From the NCBI GenBank assembly GCA_025464025.1, contig JAODBP010000327.1, forward strand, positions 1-15,545: a stretch of DNA of 15,545 nt, in the 5' to 3' direction. The notes beneath the pieces were generated by a model. It was not told where the DNA came from. It ran no database searches and saw nothing but the letters and a program-made list of their open reading frames with translations. This stretch comes from Actinomycetes bacterium (GTDB taxonomy: Bacteria > Actinomycetota > Acidimicrobiia > Acidimicrobiales > CADCSY01). Every line of letters starts with the position of its first letter. The first letter of the stretch is position 1. The translations under genes and the position numbers were made by a program. Below are positions 1 through 4,871 of the stretch, piece by piece.

Positions 1-1324
1 GCGGCCGCAGGTACCACCCCGCCACCCCGGCGAGGGCGCTGGCCACGACGCACATGCCCATGGCCAGGCCCGTTCCCCCGGCCGGCAGGAGGCTGATCAC
101 CAGCGTGATCCCGGCGGCGGCGCCCACGGTCGACACCATGCGGGTCGTCGCCATGCCGGCGCCGTAGTAGGCCGGGTCGAGAGCGGCGGCCGCAGCCGAG
201 GCGATGCCCGGGCGGATCAGGCCGTTGGCCAGTCCGACCACGAACCAGGCGACGAGCACGAGCCAGAGCACGCGTGACTCGTCGGCCACCAGCATCACGG
301 CGAAGGCGACAGCCAGCGCCACGCAGCCGACGACGGCGCACGTGCGCTCACCGAGCTGCTGGGCCAGCCGACCGCCCCGCGGGGCGAGCAGCGCCATGCC
401 CAAGGGCATCGGCGCCAGGTAGAGGGCGATGCGACCGACGCCGGCGTCGTAGTGCTGGGTGAACACGAGCGACATGAGGAACAGGCCGCCGTTGGTCGAG
501 ATCTGGATCAGCAGCTCGCACGCGCACGACGACACGAAGTCGCCGTGACGCAGCAGCTCGACCGGCAGGATCGGGTCGACGGCCCGGCGCTCGGCGCGGA
601 GGAACACCACCAGGGCGACCGGCACGACCAGGAAGGCGACGACCACCGCCGGGTGGCCCCAGTGCCAGCGGCCGGCCCGGTCGAGGGCGAACACCAACGA
701 CCCGCTCGCCGCCATGAACGCCGCCCCACCGGCGATGTCGAACGTGACGCCGGAGGTCCGGATCGACTCCTTCAGCGAGGTGAACGCCAGCGGCAGGACC
801 ACCACCACCAGGGCGGCCTGGAGCAGGAAGAGCCCTCGCCACCCGAAGGCGTCGACGGCCGGGCCACCGGCCAGCAGGCCCATGCCCGGGGCGAACGACG
901 CGGCGAAGGCCCAGTAGCCGAGCACCCGGGGCCGGTCCTCCTGGGAGAAGGCCGAGATCACCAGGGCGATGGCGGCGGGGCTGGTGGCCGTGCCGGCCGA
1001 CTGGCTGATCGTGCGGAACACCACCAGGCTCAGCGGGTTCCAGGCCAGGGCCGAGAGCAGGGCGAACGCGCCCGACACCGAGAGGCCGACGACGAACACC
1101 CGGCGGTGCCCGTAGAGGTCACCCAGCCGCCCGAGCGTGGGCAGGAGCACGGCGCTGGCCAGCAGCGGCGCGGTGAGCGCCCACGCCAGCGTCGACTCCG
1201 AGCCGAGGTCCTCGGCGATCGTCGGCAGGGCGGCGACCACCATGAGGAACGGGAAGAGCGAGATGAACACGCCCGAGAGCGCGGCGACGAGGACGCGCCA
1301 CTGCTCCCGCTCCCATCCCCCCAC
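1..1324 (-). CDS. MFS drug/solute exporter, DHA2 (EmrB/QacA-like) type, partial at 3' end
   Basis: The minus-strand frame stays open from about 1324 to the left edge, giving at least 441 residues. It encodes a very hydrophobic polytopic membrane protein. Near the N-terminus there is a first TM helix (RVLVAALSGVFISLFPFLMV), then a VVAALPTIAEDL stretch, then the MFS motif A-like loop LGRLGDLYGHRRVFVVG. This order is typical of proton-driven DHA2 exporters. Later the frame reads FSQEDRPRVLGYWAFAASFAPGMG, like the DHA2 motif C region. About 14 helices fit the length, and the visible C-terminus is probably only a few residues short of complete. The start is uncertain: GTG codons lie at 1363, 1333 and 1324. 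I favour 1324 because a TACGGT -10-like box (1337-1332) lies 7 nt upstream. The substrate cannot be told. It is divergent from the thiolase pair and need not be related to it. Confidence 0.85.
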   Translation of the reverse strand, partial: MGGWEREQWRVLVAALSGVFISLFPFLMVVAALPTIAEDLGSESTLAWALTAPLLASAVLLPTLGRLGDLYGHRRVFVVGLSVSGAFALLSALAWNPLSLVVFRTISQSAGTATSPAAIALVISAFSQEDRPRVLGYWAFAASFAPGMGLLAGGPAVDAFGWRGLFLLQAALVVVVLPLAFTSLKESIRTSGVTFDIAGGAAFMAASGSLVFALDRAGRWHWGHPAVVVAFLVVPVALVVFLRAERRAVDPILPVELLRHGDFVSSCACELLIQISTNGGLFLMSLVFTQHYDAGVGRIALYLAPMPLGMALLAPRGGRLAQQLGERTCAVVGCVALAVAFAVMLVADESRVLWLVLVAWFVVGLANGLIRPGIASAAAAALDPAYYGAGMATTRMVSTVGAAAGITLVISLLPAGGTGLAMGMCVVASALAGVAGWYLRP

Positions 1325-1331
1325 GCCCCGC

Positions 1332-1337
1332 ACCGTA
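1332..1337 (-). promoter_or_regulatory. Putative leaderless -10 box (TACGGT) for the MFS gene
   Basis: TACGGT on the minus strand lies 7 nt before the GTG at 1324, which would give an almost leaderless mRNA. No convincing -35 is visible. The support is similarity to the better-spaced boxes elsewhere in this window. Confidence 0.35.
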
Positions 1338-1370
1338 GGGGTTCGGCCGGCGCCGAGCCCCACCCATCAC

Positions 1371-1376
1371 TAGGTT
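1371..1376 (+). promoter_or_regulatory. Putative leaderless -10 box (TAGGTT) before mini-ORF
   Basis: TAGGTT lies exactly 6 nt before a GTG codon at 1383. The same hexamer at the same distance precedes the thiolase ATG at 1543. No -35 is recognisable. Confidence 0.4.
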
Positions 1377-1382
1377 CGGCCC

Positions 1383-1442
1383 GTGAAGCGCCGACGGCTC
1401 TACCTGCACGAGACCGTCGACGTCATCGGCCAGGGCCAGTGA
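1383..1442 (+). CDS. Possible 19-residue leaderless mini-ORF
   Basis: A GTG-started frame ends at TGA 1440-1442 and would encode MKRRRLYLHETVDVIGQGQ. Its start lies 6 nt from a TAGGTT box identical to the one used by the thiolase gene, and this is the main reason to list it. The residues look like the first beta strand of a small alpha/beta-barrel protein (EthD/NIPSNAP-like proteins often open with a similar strand). It could therefore be the stub of a decayed gene, or a short leader peptide. No reading frame downstream clearly continues the sequence, so a simple frameshift is not supported. It lies in the 218-bp region between the divergent MFS and thiolase genes. Expression is not shown. 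Confidence 0.3.
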   Translation: MKRRRLYLHETVDVIGQGQ

Positions 1443-1530
1443 GGGACGAGGCCGCGACGTGGCGTTCCGGCGGCTTCACCGGTTGTGCGGCGACGTGCCC
1501 GGGTGTGGCTCCAGCCGTGACGACATCACC

Positions 1531-1536
1531 TAGGTT
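1531..1536 (+). promoter_or_regulatory. Leaderless -10 box (TAGGTT) of the thiolase/OB-fold operon
   Basis: TAGGTT at 1531-1536 is followed by six bases and then the ATG at 1543. No Shine-Dalgarno sequence precedes the ATG, so transcription probably starts at or next to the start codon. No good -35 is seen 16-18 nt upstream. Confidence 0.5.
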
Positions 1537-1542
1537 CCACCC

Positions 1543-2739
1543 ATGACCGAATGGGGGCGGCCGGAGCCGTTGGACGACGTGTCGGGTCAGGTGGCCATCG
1601 TCGGCGTGGGCGAGGGCGACCACTCGAAGGCATCGGGCCGCACGACCACCGAGATCGGCCTCCAGGCGATCGAGCGGGCGCTCGACGACGCCGGCCTAGC
1701 GCCCACCGATGTCGACGGGCTCATGTGGATCCCGTCCTTCCCGGGGCAGGTCGACGACGAGGCGTTCCACGCCCACTTCGGCACCAGCCACGACCTGTGG
1801 ACCTCGCACGCCGGCGGCGGGATGGTCTGGGCCGGCACCGCCCCCCACACCGCGGCGCTGGCGATCCGCGAGGGCAAGGCGTCGGTCGTCATCAACAGCT
1901 TCGCCGTGGCCTGGGCCTCGCAGCGGGGCCAGATGGTGGGCGGCCCGGGCCAGAGCCACGCCCAGGAGCTGCACAAGCAGCAGCTCGAGGTGCCGTTCGG
2001 CTGGTTCCCCCAGCCCGTCTACTTCGCCACCATCGCCCGGCGGCACATGCACACCTACGGCACGACCGAGGAGCAGCTCGGCGCCGTGGCCGTCACCCTG
2101 CGCCGCCACGCCAACCTCCACCCGACCGCGGTGATGAAGGACCGGCCCCTCACCATCGAGCAGTACCTGGCCTCGCCGCCGGTGACGACGCCGTTCCGCA
2201 AGGAGGACTGCTCGCTCATCTCCGACGGCGGCGGCGCCTACGTGATCACCTCCGTCGAGCGGGCCCGCGACCTGGCCAAGCCGGTGGTCGAGGTCGGCGG
2301 CGTCGGGCTCGGCACCTCGAACGCCGGCGTGCACTGGGCCGAGCAGGGCGACTTCACCTCGACCCCGCAGGTCTACGCCTCGCCCGGCGGCTACGGCATG
2401 GCCGGCATCTCGGCCGCCGACATCGACGTGCTGGCCTGCTACGACCCGTTCACCATCGCCTCGATCATGCAGGTCGAGGACCTCGGCTTCTGCGCCAAGG
2501 GCGAGGGCGGCCCGTTCGCCGCCTCCGGCGCCCTCGCCTACGACACCGGCGTGATCCCCTACAACACCCACGGCGGGCTGCTCTCGCACGCCTACGTGCT
2601 CGGCGTCGCCCACGTGGTCGAGCTGGTGCGCCAGCTCCGGGGCGAGGCGGCGGCCCAGGTCGCCGACCCGGAAGTCGCCGTCTACGGCGGCTACACCGGC
2701 CCGCAGGCATCGACGCTCGTCCTCCGGAAGGCCCGCTGA
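1543..2739 (+). CDS. Thiolase-fold acyl-CoA enzyme of the SCP-x/Ltp lipid-transfer family
   Basis: The 398-residue product has thiolase-superfamily features: VAIVGVGEGDHSK near residue 18, a lid region, SDGGGAYVI (227-235), CYDPFTIASIMQVEDLG (299-315), KGEGGPFAASGAL and NTHGGLLSHAY (341-351). The NxHGG motif supplies the active-site His343. The catalytic Cys expected near residue 85-95 is absent; that region reads TSHAGGGMVWAG. The C-terminal Cys-Gly motif is replaced by YGGYTG (381-386). The only cysteines are 223, 299 and 317. Loss of the nucleophilic Cys is known in Ltp2-type aldolases, which cleave steroid side-chain acyl-CoAs with tyrosines and an OB-fold partner. Here Tyr300, Tyr351 and Tyr381 are candidates. 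The next gene encodes such a partner and overlaps by one base (TGATG). An aldolase or retro-Claisen role is therefore more likely than classical thiolysis. The ATG start is supported by the leaderless -10 box. Confidence 0.85.
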   Translation: MTEWGRPEPLDDVSGQVAIVGVGEGDHSKASGRTTTEIGLQAIERALDDAGLAPTDVDGLMWIPSFPGQVDDEAFHAHFGTSHDLWTSHAGGGMVWAGTAPHTAALAIREGKASVVINSFAVAWASQRGQMVGGPGQSHAQELHKQQLEVPFGWFPQPVYFATIARRHMHTYGTTEEQLGAVAVTLRRHANLHPTAVMKDRPLTIEQYLASPPVTTPFRKEDCSLISDGGGAYVITSVERARDLAKPVVEVGGVGLGTSNAGVHWAEQGDFTSTPQVYASPGGYGMAGISAADIDVLACYDPFTIASIMQVEDLGFCAKGEGGPFAASGALAYDTGVIPYNTHGGLLSHAYVLGVAHVVELVRQLRGEAAAQVADPEVAVYGGYTGPQASTLVLRKAR

Positions 2740-3137
2740 TGCGCGACGAGTTCCCCCTCCCCGACCTGACCGAGCCGCTCACCGGCCCGTTCTGGGCCCA
2801 CGCGGCCCAGGGCGTGCTGGCCATCCCGAAGACGCCCGACGGCGCCTGGCACTGGTACCCGAAGACCACCGATGTCGAGTGGGTGCCGGTCTCGGGGCGG
2901 GGCACGGTGTTCTCGTGGACCGAGGTCCACCAGGTGTTCCTGCCCGCCTTCGCCGACCAGGTTCCGTTCCTCACCGGCATCGTCGAGCTGGAGGAGGACC
3001 CGTCGATCCGGCTGGCGACGAGGTTCGTCGACTGCGACTCGATCGAGATCGGCCAGGCCGTCGAGGTCACGTTCCGGCCGATGCGGTTCTCGACCGTCGA
3101 CGGCGAGATCCAGGCGCCCTACTTCCGGCCGGTCTAG
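2739..3137 (+). CDS. DUF35/OB-fold protein, partner of the thiolase-fold enzyme
   Basis: This 132-residue protein starts in the TGATG overlap with the thiolase stop, so translation is probably coupled. Residues 48-60 (WVPVSGRGTVFSW) and the following VHQVF...PFLTGIVELEEDPSIRLATRF are the characteristic OB-fold of DUF35 proteins (ChsH2 C-terminal or acyl-CoA-associated type). These proteins bind a thiolase or MaoC-like enzyme and help present acyl-CoA. The family usually has a four-Cys zinc ribbon before the OB-fold. Here the corresponding stretch (residues 28-47) has no Cys, and the only Cys in the protein is residue 99. The N-terminal helix (PLTGPFWAHAAQGVLAIP) is retained, so this looks like a zinc-less member and not a truncation. 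It ends in a CTAG shared with the opposing hydrolase gene. Confidence 0.85.
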   Translation: MRDEFPLPDLTEPLTGPFWAHAAQGVLAIPKTPDGAWHWYPKTTDVEWVPVSGRGTVFSWTEVHQVFLPAFADQVPFLTGIVELEEDPSIRLATRFVDCDSIEIGQAVEVTFRPMRFSTVDGEIQAPYFRPV

Positions 3138-3886
3138 GTCAGGTACGGCACCACGGCCGCGGGGTCGACGCCGTGCTCCTGGCCGACCAGGACCTCCCCG
3201 GTCGCGCCGGGGATGGTGTCGACCAGCTTCGCCATGCCGGCGCCGATCCAGTCGAAGCTCTCGGTGCCGTGCAGGACGAGCGTCGGGACCGTGATGCGGG
3301 CCAGCTCGGCCGGGACCGTCCCGTCGCCGCCGATGGCGAGGTCGTAGGGGAGGGTGTGGGCGATGCCGCACATGCCCGCCCAGTCCGGCCACGTCTCGGC
3401 CTCCGCCACCACCTCGGGCGGCAGGCCGACGGCACCGGCGAGGAAGCGCTTCACCGCGCCGGGCCGATCGCCGGCGGCAAGGGCGGCCGACACCGCCGAC
3501 TCCAGCCCGGCGTTGCCGTGACCGTCGACCCGGTAGGGCGGCTCGTGGACGGTGAGCGCCGTCATCGGGACGCCTCGAGCGGCGGCGAGCAGGGCGAGGG
3601 CGGCGCCCGACGAGTGGCCGTAGACCGCCGCGCCCGGGCCGGCGACACCGATCACGGCAGCGAGGTCCTCGACCTCGCGGTCGACGGCGTAGGGCGGGGT
3701 GGTCCCGCTGTCGGTCCGGCCCCGGCGGTCGTAGCGGTACACGGTGCGGTGGCGCACCAACAGGGCGGCCAACGCCCGGCTCGTGTGCCGGTCGCCCAAG
3801 GCGCCCGTCACGATCACGAGCGGCGGGCCCGAGCCCTCGCGCTCGTAGGCGATCGTCGTGCCGTCAGCGGATCGAACGATGTCCAT
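3134..3886 (-). CDS. Alpha/beta-hydrolase fold protein
   Basis: The 250-residue product has the standard order of the fold: an N-terminal strand pair (SADGTTIAYEREGSGPPLVIV), YDRRGRTDSG (52-61), and a nucleophile elbow GHSSG with Ser92. Near the C-terminus are VPTLVLHGTES and QEHGVDP, where His238 is the likely catalytic base; Glu209 or Asp212 may be the acid. It resembles small esterase/haloperoxidase-type hydrolases, and the substrate is not predictable. The ATG at 3886 lies 30 nt after the winged-helix regulator's stop, so it is probably the last gene of that operon. Its TAG stop overlaps the OB-fold gene's TAG on the other strand within one CTAG. Confidence 0.88.
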   Translation of the reverse strand: MDIVRSADGTTIAYEREGSGPPLVIVTGALGDRHTSRALAALLVRHRTVYRYDRRGRTDSGTTPPYAVDREVEDLAAVIGVAGPGAAVYGHSSGAALALLAAARGVPMTALTVHEPPYRVDGHGNAGLESAVSAALAAGDRPGAVKRFLAGAVGLPPEVVAEAETWPDWAGMCGIAHTLPYDLAIGGDGTVPAELARITVPTLVLHGTESFDWIGAGMAKLVDTIPGATGEVLVGQEHGVDPAAVVPYLT

Positions 3887-3916
3887 GGTGGTGCAGACCC
3901 GCCAGCGCCTCGAGGC

Positions 3917-4231
3917 TCATCGCTCGGGGATGGCCAGCCGCTTGAGCCGGTCGAGCTGGTCCCAGTGCTGGGCGATGCGCTTCCGGCCCTCCTTGGTGAG
4001 GGCCACGCTGGTGTGCGGCTTCTTGCCCACGAACGTCTTGGCGATCGTCACCAGCCCGGCCTCCTCCAGCTTGGTGAGGTGGCTCGACAGGTTGCCGTTG
4101 GTGAGCTTCGTCGTGCGCTGGAGGAAGACGAAGTCGGCGTCGCGGGCCGACGACAGCACGGTCAGGATGGCCAACCGGCTGGGCTCGTGGATGAGCCGGT
4201 CGAGCTCGAGGTCGTCCCTAGGCCCCGACAT
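3917..4231 (-). CDS. Winged-helix transcriptional regulator (HTH_34/PadR-ArsR-like)
   Basis: The 104-residue protein is a single winged helix. It has LDRLIHEPSRLAILTVL (10-26), a recognition-helix region LTNGNLSSHLTKLEEAGLV (43-61), and a wing FVGKKPHTSVALTKEGRKRI (67-86). This matches the small 'winged helix DNA-binding domain' family whose members read DRLIH.P.R..IL and TDGNLS.HL.KLE.AG. No ligand-binding or metal-binding cysteines are present (there is no Cys at all), so any signal is not obvious. It overlaps the membrane-protein gene upstream by 14 nt and is followed by the hydrolase. The pair of palindromes at the operon promoter makes autoregulation likely (inference). Confidence 0.9.
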   Translation of the reverse strand: MSGPRDDLELDRLIHEPSRLAILTVLSSARDADFVFLQRTTKLTNGNLSSHLTKLEEAGLVTIAKTFVGKKPHTSVALTKEGRKRIAQHWDQLDRLKRLAIPER

Positions 4232-4793
4232 GCACGCCTGCCGGTCCGAAGCGCCGAACCAGGGCCCGGTGGTCGAGCACCCCGGCGACGATGACGGCGA
4301 CGCCGATGGGCAGCCAGGCCACCGATGCCCGGTCGTCGACCCCGCCCCACACCGGGAGCAGCCCGACGACGATCAGCGCACCCCAGACCAGGTAGTGATC
4401 GGGGCGCAGGCCGACGCACACCGCGAACCACACGAGCATGGCGACGCCGAAGAGCACGGTCGTGATGCTGACGGGCCAGTCGAGGTGGAAGTCGAGGAAG
4501 GCGCCGCCCGAGAGGGCGATGCCGAAGCAGGTGAAGCTCGCTGCCGTGAGCCGGGCCTGCTGGGCCGACGTGAACCGGACCCGGCCGTAGTGCTGGTCGT
4601 ACCAGCGGTAGGTGGCCCACGCCGCGGCACCGAGGACGACCAGGGTGGCGATGAACACCATGCCGTTGCGGTACGGGCCCCAGTTGAGGTTGCCGGCCGC
4701 GCTGGCCAGCAGCAGCAGGCCGAACGGGATGGCGAGCAGGCCGCGGAGGTACATGACCCTCGCCGCCGATCGTTCGAGCTCCCTGCGATCCAT
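4218..4793 (-). CDS. Six-TM membrane protein of unknown function, partner of the regulator
   Basis: With the start at 4793 the product is 191 residues. A short charged N-terminus (MDRRELERSAARV) precedes about six TM helices at roughly 15-33, 43-61, 82-101, 108-128, 134-149 and 157-173. The loops contain GNLNWGPYRNG and WYDQHYGRVRFTSAQQARLT. I chose ATG 4793 because GGAGG lies five bases upstream. A longer in-frame ATG at 4817 has no ribosome-binding site and falls inside an operator. I recognise no named family or catalytic motif. Such proteins often sit beside this type of winged-helix regulator in actinobacteria, which suggests a sensing or membrane-state role, but this is inference. The gene overlaps the regulator by 14 nt. 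Confidence 0.85.
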   Translation of the reverse strand: MDRRELERSAARVMYLRGLLAIPFGLLLLASAAGNLNWGPYRNGMVFIATLVVLGAAAWATYRWYDQHYGRVRFTSAQQARLTAASFTCFGIALSGGAFLDFHLDWPVSITTVLFGVAMLVWFAVCVGLRPDHYLVWGALIVVGLLPVWGGVDDRASVAWLPIGVAVIVAGVLDHRALVRRFGPAGVHVGA

Positions 4794-4798
4794 CCCGA

Positions 4799-4803
4799 CC
4801 TCC
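4799..4803 (-). promoter_or_regulatory. Shine-Dalgarno (GGAGG) of the membrane-protein gene
   Basis: GGAGG on the minus strand is five bases upstream of ATG 4793. It decides the start in favour of 4793 over 4817. Confidence 0.7.
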
Positions 4804-4807
4804 AAAG

Positions 4808-4826
4808 TGGTTTGCACTACAAACCA
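4808..4826. promoter_or_regulatory. Operator-like inverted repeat, copy 1 (TGGTTTG-N5-CAAACCA)
   Basis: This is a perfect 7-bp inverted repeat with spacer CACTA. It overlaps the predicted -10 box and transcription start of the membrane-protein/regulator operon, a repressor-site position. The half-site is the same as in the second copy at 4853-4871. Confidence 0.7.
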
Positions 4827-4851
4827 TCGCGCCGGCGGGACGGGACGTCAA
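4823..4851 (-). promoter_or_regulatory. Predicted promoter of the membrane-protein/regulator operon
   Basis: On the minus strand, TTGACG (4851-4846) and GATGGT (4828-4823) are separated by 17 bp. The -35 is one base off TTGACA. The -10 keeps A2, T3 and T6 of TATAAT. The promoter lies between, and partly overlaps, the two palindromes. Confidence 0.55.
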
Positions 4852-4852
4852 C

Positions 4853-4871
4853 TGGTTTGCCGCGCAAACCT
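4853..4871. promoter_or_regulatory. Operator-like inverted repeat, copy 2 (TGGTTTG-N5-CAAACC)
   Basis: TGGTTTG and CAAACC(T) are separated by CCGCG, with a 6-bp perfect core. It lies immediately upstream of the TTGACG -35 and covers the stop codon of the CoA-transferase gene. Centre-to-centre distance to copy 1 is 45 bp. Confidence 0.7.

Larger units (their letters stand above)
1325..1542. other. Divergent intergenic region between MFS exporter and thiolase operon
   Basis: This 218-bp stretch carries the leaderless -10 boxes at 1332-1337, 1371-1376 and 1531-1536 and the 19-codon mini-ORF. No terminator or larger palindrome was seen in it. Confidence 0.7.

Noticed and set aside
452..1546. 364-codon plus-strand frame opposite the MFS gene
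   Set aside because: It is rich in His, Gln, Glu and Arg without a fold. The opposite strand encodes a clear MFS transporter.
1551..2738. Plus-strand frame joining upstream sequence to the OB-fold gene as one 528-codon protein
   Set aside because: The upstream part is an Arg/Gly-rich shadow of the thiolase. The real OB-fold protein starts at the ATG that overlaps the thiolase stop.
4794..4817. Longer start (ATG 4817) for the six-TM membrane protein
   Set aside because: It has no ribosome-binding site and lies within the operator palindrome, while ATG 4793 has GGAGG at ideal distance.
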